The position numbers and the translations under genes are program-made. 64,000 bases of DNA. It comes from Campylorhamphus procurvoides. Lineage: Eukaryota; Chordata; Aves; Passeriformes; Dendrocolaptidae. The notes under the pieces were generated by a model, which worked only from the letters and a program-made list of their open reading frames with translations, had not been told where the DNA came from and made no database searches. Positions 27,001 to 39,947 of this stretch are shown here, one piece after another; position 1 is the stretch's first letter, and each line of letters opens with the position of its first letter. The stretch lies in NCBI GenBank assembly GCA_013396655.1, contig WBMV01001906.1:1208166-1272165 (forward strand), in the 5' to 3' direction.

Positions 27001-30000
27001 CAATTCTTAGGAGACATTCACATACTAGAGCAAAACTGCAAGCTGGATTTTGAGTGAGAGATATTTCATAAAATGTCCTGTTTGCCTATAACAATGGTTG
27101 GTGAGAGAGATGGTGGAGAGGGTGCTCATTGAAGGAAGGGAAACAAAAACAGCTAGTGATACAACCCAAGCACTGGGTTGACATCATGTCTAGTAAACAA
27201 GAGAGGAATGGAACCAGAAATTAATGGAACATAATTGATGTGCTGGCAATTAGAACTAACTGGCAGGCAGGGCAACGGAGGGATGACTCTGCTCCTTATG
27301 TTTCTTGTAGTGATTAAAAAGTGTGGGAAGTGACCGTGGCACGAGGCTGGGAGGATGGAAGGAATTTTACTGTCATCTCTGCCATCTTTATGATGCCTGG
27401 GATTTGGAGAAGCACACCTGCTTCCCCCACACCCTCCTCAAAACTGCACCATTAGTGCGCCTGATGCAGGGATATACAGAGATTGGATAAGCCAGAGATA
27501 AGGACTGTTGAGACTGTGGTCTCATCTCCACTGGCAAACAAAACCTGGGAAGACATCTTTTTTCTTCTCTGCCTTATTTTTCTTCTCTCATCTCTTGCTT
27601 TAAAAAACATTAGGCATGAGCTAGACATGAGTTACCCTCTCTCAGTGTTTCCATAGCTGCTGGCCTGAGAAGCAGCTAAAAGCAATGCCTGAAATGGCTC
27701 AGCAATGGTATATATTTGCCAAGTCTCTGAGTAGCCTGGGATTGAGTGCTTGAATTCCTTCCTCTGAGAATAGGCTGCCAAGGTTATCATATATAAAAAT
27801 ATACATTATATATATTCTTATAGCTATAAAGAGATGTAAAAATAGAGGCAGGAAAATGAATTATGAAAATAAACATAAATATAAAATACAGATCTAGTTT
27901 TTATTCCCAAAGTCAAGTGCAAACAAGAAAGCATCATGACACATAAAAGTGATGATTTTTGTCCTCTCAAAGAAAAGAAAAAAATATTATTGTAGAGAGA
28001 AGGTCGTCAGTATATTCCCTTTTTCTTATTATTTCCCTCAGTTTATTTGAAAGCTAGACAATACTGAATTTATTATGCTATTTAAAATACAGCCTCCTGT
28101 TGTTGAATGCATTTAGATATGGAAATATATTCCGACTTGTATATATTATTTTACAGAACTCACTGTTGCAGGGCAAATATAAAAACCATTCACACTAATC
28201 TGGTTTTATTCTTTCTGTTTACTATACACATGGATGAACTTTTCCTGTTAGCTTCATTCCCTCTTGGCAGTGACCAAAGACCATCTAATACAGAGCTTTA
28301 AACATATTATTAGCTTTTAAATGAGTAAATTTCATATGAAATTACAAGCTCTACAAAGACAGAGGTAATGGATAATAGGATCTTTATCTCAAAGGAGCCA
28401 TAAAGGGAACATAGTGAGATTTAATTCGCAGTCACCAACTGGGTCACGTCTCAGTGCAGGCCATGTATTACTTCTGACAGACAATATGGTCTGATGGCTA
28501 TTAAAAGAGCAACAGAGTAAGTTTTAGTCCCAGCCCAGTCCTCCGAGATCAAACTGCCAGTGAAAACTGGTATTCTCAGTGGTTATCAGCATTTCAGTCT
28601 TTGACCATGTGCTCTTTATTCTTCAGGGTCAAATGCTACGTTAGTATTCTGGCAAAAAGGCCATAGACTAATTAGACATGGATCCTGAAGTGTCTTTTCC
28701 TCTGAAGAGGATTTCTTAGCTTAGAAGAGAGATGTGTTGGCAGGGAAATATATATTCCCTAAAGCTGTTTCAAAGTCAGGTAGAAATACCAGATTACGGT
28801 TTTCGTGTTGCTTAATCTGGTACCTCTATCATCATAACTTTGCAAATTTGTAAGAAGCCCAAAGCATCATCTGTGGAATTACTGATAATACAAAGATCTG
28901 AATGGATCTATCAATATACCTGTGGGTTGGTTTTCTTCCAAATTAACTTTGTAAGAGTTGACCTTTGTCCTCAGCTGTGGATCCCTTTAGTAAGCCTTGG
29001 TGCATGTAGGCTGGAATCAACACACTTTGGGGCAACAGCTCAGTGAAGAAAGCAGGCAGCTCAGGGATTTTTATGATCCCTAACAGTAGTGAGAGATTAG
29101 GTATATTTTCTGTTCAAATAAAAGACTTTGGAGGATGCAGGAAAAATGATCGTGTCTTCCAATATGCTCAACTAAAATCCTAATGTTTAAAATTTATTTA
29201 TGAGGGCACACTATTTTAAGCAATAATTCCATATGCTTGTTGTGCCTAAGTGAAAAGCTTTTGAGAAAATGTTTGCACATCCATCATGCACCTACAGGGA
29301 ATATATGTTTTAGAATGAATTCATTGAAATTATATTTGAAAATAAGATATTTGAAATAAAATACTACTCAAGCTGATATTGACCATACAATTTATATGTG
29401 GAGGAGCAGAGCAGAATTAGAAGTGTCACAGGACTGCAGGTCCTTTCTTGAGCTTTTTTAAATAGTCAGTAACCTTGGTTACTAACGTACTGACATTGCC
29501 AGGTAAGCATTTCTGCTTTTATAACTACAAGGGACTTCTAGGTCCATGAAATGGCATTTATTCATTCGGTGACAAGGGGAGATTCATATAAACACTGATT
29601 TAGGAAGCAGATCTAAGGACGATCATGTTTCTATCCAACACATTTTAATTCACTCAATGAATATGCAAATTGTATATTTAGCTAAGTACTTAAAATTGGC
29701 CTCAGGTGTAAAATTTTGCAGATTGTACTTGTGTCTCCCCAGTGCTACCCTTGTTTGCCTCTCTCACTAGGGCAATCCCACATCAGGAATTAAAAGCATC
29801 ATGGAGTGAGTGTGAAGTAGGGGCTTCCACCCATCCAGGGAAAAATGACAGGCCTATTTTTTTAAACTTCTCTCTTCAATATTTCATGAGACCTGATCTT
29901 CTCTTACTAAGATCTTCCCTTACTAATCTTACTTCTGATCTGGAAGGCTGTTTTCTGTCTCATTTTGTAATTTTCTGATTCCCCTTCTTCTTATTCTCTT

Positions 30001-31489
30001 ATTCTCCTCTGTTTTCTCCCATCTTTGGACTACTCTGGGCCATCTGCATCTAGAGAGATGATGCTTCATATTCTTATCTGCAGCTGCTTCTGTGGTTTCC
30101 ACAAGCAAAAGCCTTTCACTGGAGCTATAAGAGCAGCACAGCTCCAGGGAAAACTAAGGCTTGTTTCTCTTAGCTAGGGCCTGCAATACTGCCCATGATT
30201 TAAATGCATCAGCAGCACATGTTACTATTTTCTTAGTATTGAAATACTTCACTTTAAATGTACACTGTCACATTGCCTCTGCCAGGATGAAGGGTGCAGT
30301 TATTTATTCAGGTGATTATACTTGTAAAGAATTCTGCCCTAAGGAGAATTAACATTCAATTTTTTTTTTGTTCCATCTAATTTCTCTCTTGTGAACTATT
30401 TTGGAATCAGTAAGAGAATTTCAGTTGCTGAATCTTCATATCAATGAGGGTTGTCATCTTGGCAGATTCTCACAGGATTAATAAGGTATCTCTTTTATAA
30501 TAAAAATGGCTCCAAACCCCTTTTCCCTCTGGGCACCAGAGTCCATCTGGAGCTAATTATGATTAAAAGTTCTGGCTCCAAAAGGAGAACTTTTTTTTCC
30601 CTAAAGTGCTTCTGATGAGCATAAGAAAAGTATGTTCCATGCAGAGGTGTGTGCCATTGTGTGTCACTCACACAGCAGTGGAACCATGAGCCTCAGTAGG
30701 AATTAAATGCTATAAACGTACAACAATGTATGTCACTGTGTGCACTGGAAAAGCCTTAGATCAGGTAAGTACCATTCTCACTTTGATTAGTGAATTATTC
30801 AAAACATCCCCTTTCACCAAGATCCTTCTTCCCACACAGATACTGTATTCAAACCCAGCAGCTTATATGACTGGGTTATATAAGTTAATATATTATTGAG
30901 ACATTATATTACTGATTTAATTCTCTAAAATATTTGCCCTCACTTTTTCTTGCAACTTAGAGTCATGTTGCCAGAGTACCATGCTGTTCTTGAAAAAAGG
31001 ATGGCCGTGAATTATAAAAATGTAACATAGAATGAAAAACAACTAACTGGCATCTAAAACATATTTGCAATCAAATAAACAATTTAAAATTATATTAAAT
31101 GGAAGAAAACCAGGCATTCCCTAAGAGTTTGTCCACTGTGCATTTATCTGTGCATTCTGTGTCCTTCTCTAATAATACTTCAATTATGTCCATCATTGCA
31201 GTTTGAGTCACTTCTGCACTTCAACTGCATTCTCAGCTTCCTTATGTTGGCCTATTCTGCCCCTCTGGGACTTCTGGAACCTCAGATTTAACCTTCAACA
31301 AATATTTCTTCCATTTACTCACAGTTTACTGTTAAAGCCTTCTTACAGTCAGTGTATTGGATTCTATTTTCTTTCTCTACACCACTTTGGGATGGGTTGG
31401 TTCTGTAAGGATACTGCCTGGTTCAGTCCTAAACATACAGGTCTGACATGGAAGGATGGTGGATTCCAGCTCTGCCTCTACCACGAGGA
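21087..31489. other. Intergenic DNA, no gene recognised
   Basis: There is no recognisable gene in this stretch of about 10 kb. Composition is AT-rich with scattered homeodomain-like cores (for example about 23230-23640 and 24260-24370). A compound dinucleotide repeat is at 25324-25350 and TA-rich sequence at 27789-27830. The longest frame, 164 codons on the minus strand (24580-25074), has no domain and is judged random. Confidence 0.55.
25324..25350. repeat. Compound (TC)n(CA)n microsatellite
   Basis: Seven TC units pass directly into seven CA units. This is a short compound dinucleotide repeat, probably length-polymorphic. Confidence 0.95.
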
Positions 31490-31920
31490 GATGAAGGGCC
31501 TTGAGGGGAAGATGTGTGAGGAGTGGCTGAGGGCACTTGGTGTGTTCCACTGGAGAAGAGGAGACTGAGGGGAGACCTCCCTGCAGTTGCAGCTTCCTTG
31601 TGAGGGGAAGAGGAGGGGCAGGCTCTGGTCTCTGCTATGTGCTGACAGCAACAGGACCCCAGGGAATGGCCTGGAATTGTGTTAGGGCAGGTTTAGGTTG
31701 GATATTAGAAAAAAGTTCTTCCTTCAGAGGGTGGTTGGGCACTGAACAGGCTCCCCAGGGCAGTGGGGACAGCACCAAGCCTGGCAGAGCTCAAGAAGCG
31801 TTTGGTTCCTGCCCTCAGACCCATGGTGTGACTCCTGGGGATGGTCCTGTGCAGGGCTAGAAGTTGGACTCAGTGATCCTTGTGGGTCCCTTCCAACTCA
31901 GCATATTCTGTGATTCTATT
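31490..31920 (+). mobile_element. CR1 LINE, 5'-truncated 3' end
   Basis: This sense-strand CR1 3' end is near-identical over long stretches to the copy at 3505-4060. Examples are the AAGGGCCTTGAGGGGAAG start, TGAGGAGTGGCTGAGGGCAC, GGGAGACCTCCCTGCAGTTG, GGACCCCAGGGAATGGCCTG and the TTAGGTTGGATATTAG segment, ending in TGTGATTCTATT at 31920. The 107-codon frame at 31537-31860 lies inside it and does not read as a CR1 protein. Confidence 0.9.
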
Positions 31921-33921
31921 CAAGCAAATTCTGAGGATACATTTGTGTTCACAGAGCACCAGGATTTCCTTGATTTCAAAGAATCTAGACAACAAAATAT
32001 TTCTGATGACTATCCTGATAGTTGGACTGAAAGAGCAGCAGTTTCCCTCATGCTTTTGCTTGTAACTTTTCTGTCTGCCAGCATTTTCTATTTCCCAGTG
32101 TAGATTGAAAACATATTTTTAGCCATTAAAATGCCAAAGTCATGTATTTTAGAATTTGTCCTTGAGCCTTGTGACAACCATGGAAAGCATTATTATTTAT
32201 TGCACACTTTTCTGAAATAGTTCAGTCTCTCTCCAGCTTGCTGCTATCTAGAGATAACCATCACCAACTCAGAGGAAAACACCTTCCACATGCCCTGGTT
32301 TAAAAGCACAGCAGAACCCTCACTAGACAAAGCAGGGATTGAATCTCTGGTGCCAGTATTTCAGGAAACTGTCAGAATCCCCTGGGACAATGTCTTCAGA
32401 AGTTCATATATCAGAGGCAGGTGCTGGCTTGTAATAATGACATTTCTGTTTTGTCTTTGTGAGATTCCAGCTTTCTTACATGACAGGAAAGCAAGTACTT
32501 TGCACTCATTGCAACTGAATTATGTTTGACCTTGACAGTGGTTTCCAGACAGATTCAGTGTTAAGGGAGGACCCTGGAGACAGACTGATGGCTTATCCTT
32601 CAGCCCGTGCTAAGCTGACCTACCCAACTCCATGAGGAGGAGCAATCCCTACTGATCGTGGTAAATTTTATCTCCAACAGCCCAGGGTTGCTGTTTAGCA
32701 GTCATTTAATTAACCACTATCATTTCCCAGATATTCCCAATACCTAGAACAGTTTTGTTTATATGTATATATATATATATTTATATATATATACACACAC
32801 ACACACATGTATACCAAGGTAAATGCAAACATTGCATTTTATAGAAATGTTTTTACACACATGCATATACAAACACTGCTTTCCTGAGTGACTACAAATA
32901 ATAAAGTAGGAGTGATGGAGCAAGTATACAGGAGGAAAAAAAATCCTTATAAAACATTTTTTGAGTTAGTATCTCATGATTTTTCCAAGCCATTATGATT
33001 TTGGGCATATAATGCTACTGCCTTATGTATATGCCATATAATGTTCCTGTGGAGCTCTGAAACTGTATTATTCAGTTAATTACTGCTTGGTCACATACGT
33101 AATTTTGGGTAAGGTCAGCTCATTTCTCAGTACACGTGTTACTGCCACGTGCCCAGAGGAAAAGCAATTGCATCTTTTAATCTGCATCTTTGAGCTCCGT
33201 GTTTTTCACTGCCATTTAATACTGCAAATGTAATGGAATTTCAGCTTTCACTTTTTTATCTTCTTTTTATCTTTTTGGTATGTTCAGACAAGAAAGATTA
33301 AGGTCAAACACATACATGGAATAAAACTATTTTGAAGTCCTGACCTCTGTTTTGAAAATACTGTTTGCTGCTGGAACGGTCTGCTTGTATTTTTCTTTAC
33401 GTCCCTAAGTAAATTGAAACTAATTAATTGCATATTTTAAAAAATAGCATGATTGAAGTAGTATTCACGGAAACAATATCACCTTGTTTGAGTCAATTCC
33501 TTTCTGCAGTCTGCTATGAATCGAGACTTGGAAAATGTATGATTCCTCTTGAAATATATTCATCTGAGCAAGTGGGAAGCATTCCCTGTGCCAGCACAAG
33601 GTACAGCTGCTCAGCCAAGGACTGTCCTGTGGTGCACAGGCAGCAGGGACTCCTGAGGGGGCTGAGAGCTGAGCCAAGCTCAGGGAGGTGGAATATGGTC
33701 TGCATCTATCAAGCAGGAGACTGAGCTGCTCCTGTGCAAACCCAGGAGGATTTTAGTCTCATCATTTCAGGTCGGTGTGGCCAAAACCTCTGTGAAGTGC
33801 AGCTACACTGAGGGATCCGTTTTCTTTCCTGTGATCTTTGTTATCTATCTGCACTGATAAGTAGAAAATTAAATTGATCAGAGGACATATTTTAACTATT
33901 AATGCCTCCTGTCTTGGGTTT
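31921..33921. other. Intergenic DNA with AT microsatellite
   Basis: No gene is recognised. A long TA/CA repeat sits at 32761-32808. The rest is AT-rich non-coding sequence between two CR1 fragments. Confidence 0.55.
32761..32808. repeat. (TA)n(CA)n microsatellite
   Basis: An interrupted TA run of about 34 bases continues into CACACACACACA. The alternating purine-pyrimidine tract of nearly 50 bases is self-complementary in its TA part and is likely to vary in length between individuals. Confidence 0.95.
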
Positions 33922-34167
33922 CTTAAACTGAAAGAGGGCAGGTTTAGGTTAGATATAGGGAAGAAATTCTGTGAGAATGGTGAGGCACTGGAACAGGCTG
34001 CCCAGAGAATGTTCCATCCCTGGAAGTGTTCAAGGCCAGGCTGAAAGGGGCTTGGAGCAACCCAGTCTAGTGAAAGGTAGCCCTGCCCATGGCAGGGAGG
34101 TTGGAATGAGATGGTCTTTGAGGTCCCTTACAACCTAAACCATTCTGTGATATCACTCTATGATTCT
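33922..34167 (+). mobile_element. CR1 LINE 3' end
   Basis: This is the clearest textbook CR1 3' end in the window. It reads TTAAACTGAAAGAGGGCAGG, TTTAGGTTAGATATAGGGAAG, GAGGCACTGGAACAGGCTGCC, CATCCCTGGAAGTGTTCAAG, CCCATGGCAGGGAGGTTGG, GAGATGGTCTTTGAGGTCCC and a terminal CTATGATTCTCAG. Its 3' end differs from the copies at 3.5, 20.9 and 31.5 kb (it has the AAGGGGCTTGGAGCAACC segment), so it represents a second CR1 subfamily. Confidence 0.92.
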
Positions 34168-37100
34168 CAGATAGTGTCTCATCGTAATAGAGAATATCTG
34201 TCATTGGTAAAAAGAATATCTAATGAAATAAAATTATAGCTCAAAGGTAACTCCTTAAACCTCTAAAGCAAAATAGCAAATACTCCAATGAAACAGATGC
34301 GGAGATAATGCAGGAATTTTCTTTTAAAAGAGATTTGAGGGAACGTGGTATAATCAAATTATTAGGGGTGGTGCAATGACTGGGTGTTGAAGCAGAACCA
34401 AACTGGTATCTCAGGTGTCAGTCAGTTCCAGGTACAGCCCCATCAGTGGGGCTATAAAGCAACACCTGCGCTCTGTTTATCCCGTTTAACTGTGTGCTTA
34501 CAGCATGTAGGAGTCTTTGGTCACACCATCCAGGTGTCTTGTGCTTTCCAAATATTTTTTTAACAAGACTCAACAGAATCATGTTGAGTTCTTCACTTCT
34601 AACTGGGAGTAATGCAGACAACCTTCCCTGTGGATAAATGTTAATGTAAATGCTGTGCTTTGAGCAGTCAAATGAAAACAAACACACAAATGCGATGCTC
34701 TTACTGCATGTATTCTTTTCCTAGAGGTTTTCTTCCCTTCTGCATTTTACTTCTAAATATGTATAGCTCTATTGCTCCACTATCCACTGTGCTGTGTGCT
34801 GATTATAAATAGATTATTCCTTCTGCAAATCTCAGGATTATAAACTGTAATGATATTCTAAAATGGAGGACACTGGCTACACAGAAAAGGTTTCATTTCC
34901 TTTTCATTAAACATTTTAAGGATTGTAGTATTTAAATTGTTATTAAATGACAAAATTAGCAAACCCACAAATTATCCAGATCAGTCAGTTTAGGATGAGC
35001 ATTAATTTAAAACAGGATGCTTTCCAACAATGTTTACAGAAAGATAACCCATACAATCCCAAATATATTTTCAAGCTTTTTACTGAATTCTACTGGAATT
35101 TTATTGAATTCCAGTCAACTTGTTTCTCATTCTGTTAATTGGGGAGGTCAATATTAGTAACATAAGTATTTTAGTGTTTCTGTTGTGTAACTGAATGACC
35201 TCACAGGTAAAGAAAAAAAGTCACAAACACATTAGTTAAATTCCCTTAGCAATGTCATTAGTAAAAGGATATTTTTTGAATTGTGAGATTATTAGTCCAC
35301 TTTTTAGTTAGAAAATGCAATAAAAATTTTCATCTAGCCTGATTTAGAACATTTTCTAATTGTACAACAGGAAATCATTTCCATAGCTGTAAATCAAGCT
35401 GAAAGAAGAGATTTTACTTTTGTTTCAGAATCCTGAAAAACTATGGAAATGTTAGGTATTTGTATTCCTTTGCCCCTTCCACCTATGTGAATACAAATTA
35501 AGTTGCAATGAAAAATAAAGAAGAAACTTTATCAGACTTAAAGGAAGTATATAATACACTAATTTGTTTGAACAGTTAGAGACCAAGAAGCAGTATCTTC
35601 TTTCAAAATGAATGAAAGACAGCACATTAGGATTTTAGAAATGTGCACCATGATTTTAATCATTGCCTAGAAATGCTTTCCTGTAATTTGTAAAGGTGGT
35701 GTGTGTCGTCGGAATGTGGCCACTGAAGATGAGGAGGGAAAAAATGACTGTATTTTAGAACTAGCCTTAACTAGACTTCTTAAATAGTTTAACTATTCTG
35801 CTTACATAATTTAGGTCTAAGTAGGTCTAAATTATTTAGACTAATGTAGTGTTTAGTAGCCCTTAGAAGCAAAGGCACAGCAGCAGCAAGGTGTGTAGGT
35901 TGCCTGGGGTTTCAGGGGCAGGTTTTACTGAACTGGTCAGGCTACTCCTACCCCAGCACCACTGAAAATAAGAGCAGTTTGGGCCAGTGTAAATTCACTG
36001 GTTTTCACAGCATTAGAAGGGTCAGAAGACTCAGTTCATCAGTCACTCACCAAAACCACGAATATAGCAACACTCTCTTTGCACATCCAAGGTAGACACC
36101 TGAGCCAATTATTTAAATAACAAAACAGCTGTCAACTGGCAATGAACAATTCTTCATTTAAATAGTACCCCCTTTAAATATTATCTAAATATTTAGAAAG
36201 TGGTAGATAGCACTATGGCCTGAAAAGATATCAAATGTTCAAGTACTTCATTTGGATTCTTGTTCGAGGCTAAGAAATATAAAGGACTTAGTCTTAAATG
36301 TGACAAAGTAAATGTGTATTTCAGCAGAATGAATTTGAGCTCATTTCTGTACTTTCCAGTATGCACATCAAAAAAAGGTGCACTGATGGGAACCACTATA
36401 AAGACCTCAACTTGCTCCAAGCAGAATAGCAGAATTTCCCACTAATTATTTTATTCTTATACAATTATTTATTGCAGAATGGTACAAAGTTTACTGTGGA
36501 CACCATGCATGGAAATAATACATATACACATATATGAGCATGCTCATGTAAGTATTTGTGCATGTGACATTTGCCCCTTGTTCTCCTTTTTTATTATCTC
36601 AGCAAACAAGTTAATCAACTTGAAATATTCATTTTAGTGCATAATTTTAAGGCAGTACAAAAATAAAATTATCTGTACAGTTTAAAAAGTACAAGAAGTT
36701 GAAAACTAAAAAGGTAAGTCTGATGACAGTGACTCCTTAGTGTCAAAATAAAACTTGGAAAATATAAAGAATTTATTCCTTAATGAAAGAGTTATTGCTA
36801 GAGACACAGATTAAAAAGACAGCTGACAGTTCAGTTTTTGATACCTGTTGATGAATAAATTTTACAGAATCAGGAGGCATTTTGAAATGAGCAATTTCAA
36901 CCCCTAACCATCCAACTGCATGCCCTGTCCTATAATAAATCCAAAGTCACCTAGACTACCAAGAAGCATATGTGCTCTCATTCCAATCTCTGTTTTTCTT
37001 ATTTTGAATGTTTGTGAATTAGCAAGGATCCATGCTATGTTATTTTTTAAAAGTAAAATGCCCACAATGAATAAGTTATTACTTATGTGTGAGAAAAAAA

Positions 37101-38571
37101 CAGTGTCACCTAGCTGCTTAGCTCCTTTGAACTAGAAAGAATGCAAACAGAGAAAATATATTTCATGTGTCAGATAACATAAAATCAGAGTATAGGCAGA
37201 ACATGTTTGAATGCAGTAGCAGAAAGTGCACACACAAAGTAAAAGTGAAATTATTGTGAACAGATTAGTTTGCTGCAGCCACACCCTATGACCTATTGAG
37301 CAAGGACTTATATTTTTTATGGACACTGTGGAAAAGAGGATTTTTATGATGTGGTGTAAGGAAGAAGACTGTCCTTGCTTTGCAGATAATTTTAACTCAA
37401 GCAGACTAACCCAGCTTCATTGCAATGCAGGTGATGAGAAGTACCCAGTTCATAATTTGAACAGTGTAGAACTCTCAAGAACATGGCCAAGTTTGAACAA
37501 TCCTTTCCTTTCCCATTAGAGTGGAGTCCCTGGCCTGCAAACCACTGGGGCTGGGAGAGTATTTGTGTGAAGATCACTAATTGCACATCCAGCTCTTCTC
37601 TGGGTAGTTGGTGTTACCCACTACTCTGTCTCCAGGTTTTGGGGACAGCATAATTCCATGTCAGTGAGTGAAGGGGATAATAAGCTTCTAGTCCATCTCC
37701 CAGTGTAATATAAGGTCCAGTTAATCAGTTTAATATAAAATCAATGCAAGGTGAAGATCTCGAGCTGAAGACATCAAATATTAAACTGGCAAGAAAAGAT
37801 ACTGTACTCGATCATAGCTAGATTTCAGTCTGCAGTCTGTCAGTAGCAGGGTTAACACTGTCTTTGAGAAGCTGGAGCTGTGTATGTAATGCTTCCCTTT
37901 TTTGAAGTTATTTTCCAAAAAAACTATGAATTCTGCTTCAAGACTGGATCTTAATCTAAAGAGCCTGTATAAACATGTGAAAATCTGTTACATTTCTAAA
38001 CAGATAGTGGAGGTTATCAAATCTGCCCTAAAATACCTCAATGTGTTTTCTTCTTTTACATATGTACTTTTCTTTTAGAGTTCTGTTCATAATAATTTCC
38101 ACATTAAAAAAGTATGAGCTGGCGTTTAAAAAAGTGGTTATTCCACCACTTCCAGGTCAGCACACACAGCTTATGTGCCTCCTTTGTGCTGGCTACAAGT
38201 GTTCCCAGTTCCCTGATCTTTGTGCCTTGATCTTGTCCACAGTGCCTTTGGGTACCTGCCTCACAGATGCACCACGGGAGCTCCTCAATGGCTTTGTGAG
38301 CTGATGCTTCAAGTGTTGGATAGCTGCCAGTGCCTACAGAAAGGCAGAGGGAAATTTAAGACTCTCTTAGTGAGCCTGTAATATCATTTCACCCTTCCAG
38401 TGAGTCTGTAAAATAATTTCTTTTACTTTGGGGAAGGCAACAGAGAAGAAAGGTAGTTGGAGGAAATTTCAGTGGGAATGGTGGAGTTGTTTTGATGAAC
38501 AAAGTAGGGAAAAATCAAATCTATGCTAATGCAGTTGGTGCTCAGAAGCTGAGAATGACTGCAAGAAAGGG
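34168..38571. other. Intergenic AT-rich DNA, no gene recognised
   Basis: I see no coding sequence. The sequence is strongly AT-rich. At 35785-35835 there is a small cluster of inverted and direct repeats (9-bp stem 35806-35814 with 35827-35835, and a tandem TAGGTCTAA pair). No transposon is recognised. Confidence 0.55.
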
Positions 38572-38790
38572 TGATTGTGTGGTTAAAGCACTGATGCCTG
38601 ACTGAGGAAATCTGAGTTCATTTCCTGGCTTTGCTAGCTCTTCAGCTTTGAGCAAGAGATTTAATCTCTCTGGTTGCCCCTTTTTTTTTTTCTTTTTTTT
38701 TTCCCTTCCTGTATCACAGGGGAGTCATTATGCTTCAGACTGCTCTAAGAATAAATGCATTAATGTGGCTGGCACATTTAAGTTTAGGCA
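38572..38790 (+). repeat. MIR-type SINE relic
   Basis: A tRNA-derived SINE of the MIR class can be followed almost end to end. It shows TGTGGTTAAAGCAC, CTGAGTTCATTTCCTGGCTTTGC, TTGAGCAAGAGATTTAATCTCTCTGGTTGCCC, a poly-T interruption at about 38681-38702, and TAAGAATAAATGCATTAATG...GGCTGGCAC. This order matches the known MIR consensus (GTGGTTAAGAGC, GGGTTCGAATCCCGGCTCTGCC, CTTGGGCAAGTTACTTAACCTCTCTG, GTGCCTGGCAC). It is heavily mutated, as expected for an ancient amniote SINE. The poly-T stretch looks like a later expansion. Confidence 0.7.
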
Positions 38791-39489
38791 AAAAGACATA
38801 TAAAAGCTTCACTTCTTGTTCCTTGTTTTTTTTTAAAAAGCCTTTCTGCTGCCTATGAGGCAAATGTACTGGCGTCTTCATGCCCTGTGTCTAGAAAGAT
38901 GAGGAGACACTTGCAGTGCCTGGGCTGACATCTGTCCAATTTCTAGAGAAAAGGCTGTGGTGAACGATGCTTATCAGTTACAGGGTGTTGGGGTTTTTTA
39001 CTACACAAATGTAGCTCGAAGCTACTGCTCGGCTTCCTGCCTCTGGGAAGCCTACAGAAACAGGCAGGTAAAACCTTAGAAAAAATTTGGGAGAAAAACT
39101 TTTGAGAGGAAAGAAACTTTAAACTCCTGAAGCTGAAGTGCAGCTATATAGATGCTGAAGTTCTGTGACAGCACCAACAGGGAGGTCCCAAACCAGGGGA
39201 AGATGCAGAAACATGAGCCCCAGGGCTGAGCATGGAGGTGTAAATAGTGAATCCGTGAAACAATCCCAATCTATCTCATGTAACCACCAGCAAGGAATTT
39301 CCTGAACCGTCAGTGCCTTCTGATTCCTGGCATAGGCAGGAAATATGAGGAAATTAAACTCTCAGTTCATTCTGTGAGCACCAGCATGGAGCAAGCCTGG
39401 TCCCCTGTGGCTGACTGCAGGAGTCCCTCAGGGTTTTCATGGAGCTGAGTCATCCTGAGGCCTTTCCTGGCGATGCTCTGTGCTGTGTG
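38791..39489. other. Intergenic DNA left of the promoter CR1
   Basis: No gene or repeat is recognised. The frames that run out of this part into the CR1 at 39490 are random. Confidence 0.5.
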
Positions 39490-39945
39490 TGGGCAGCAGG
39501 ACCAGGGTGGTGACTGACTGTGGCCCTGCTCTTGGCATCGGTGGGGCTGCACTGCTGCCACTGAGCTCAGTTTTGGTCCCCTCGCTTTACAAGGACATTG
39601 AGGGCCTGGAGCGAGTCCAGCAGAGGAGAGCAAGGCATGTGAAAGGTTTGAGAATGAGTTTTGTAAGGAATGGCTGAGAGAGCTGTGCTTGTTTAGTCTC
39701 AAGGAGAAGAGGCTCGGGGGGACCCCACTGCCCTCCACAGACACCCGAAAGGAGCTCGCAGTGAGGTGGGGGCCGGTCTCTTCCTCTCTGCCTGCAGGGA
39801 GACAGGAGATGGCATTAAGCTGAGATGGGGAGATTAAGGTTACGCATTAGGAAAAAAAAAATATCACTGTTTGTGTGGTCGGGCACTGGAATAGCTGCCC
39901 AGGGATGTGGTGGAGTCACCGCCCCGGGCGTTTCTCAGAACGGTC
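39490..39945 (+). mobile_element. CR1 LINE fragment next to the CCSER2 promoter
   Basis: This is a sense-strand CR1 piece with GAGCTCAGTTTTGGTCCCCTC, ACATTGAGGGCCTGGAGCGAGTCCAG, TTTAGTCTCAAGGAGAAGAGG, GGGAGACAGGAGATGGCATT, TACGCATTAGGAAAAAA and GGGCACTGGAATAGCTGCCCAGG. It breaks off after the GCCCAGGGATGTGGTGGAGTCACC segment and lacks the canonical 3' terminus. It is followed immediately by an antisense CR1 end. The element abuts and partly contributes to the CpG-rich region. Confidence 0.85.
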
Positions 39946-39947
39946 TG

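Noticed and set aside
28478..28570. Possible MIR-like fragment
   Set aside because: Only scattered short matches to a SINE consensus; not better than chance.
1..39000. Exons of RGR, the gene left of CCSER2 in mammals
   Set aside because: I looked for opsin-like segments on the + strand and recognised none; the gene probably lies further left or I missed very short exons.
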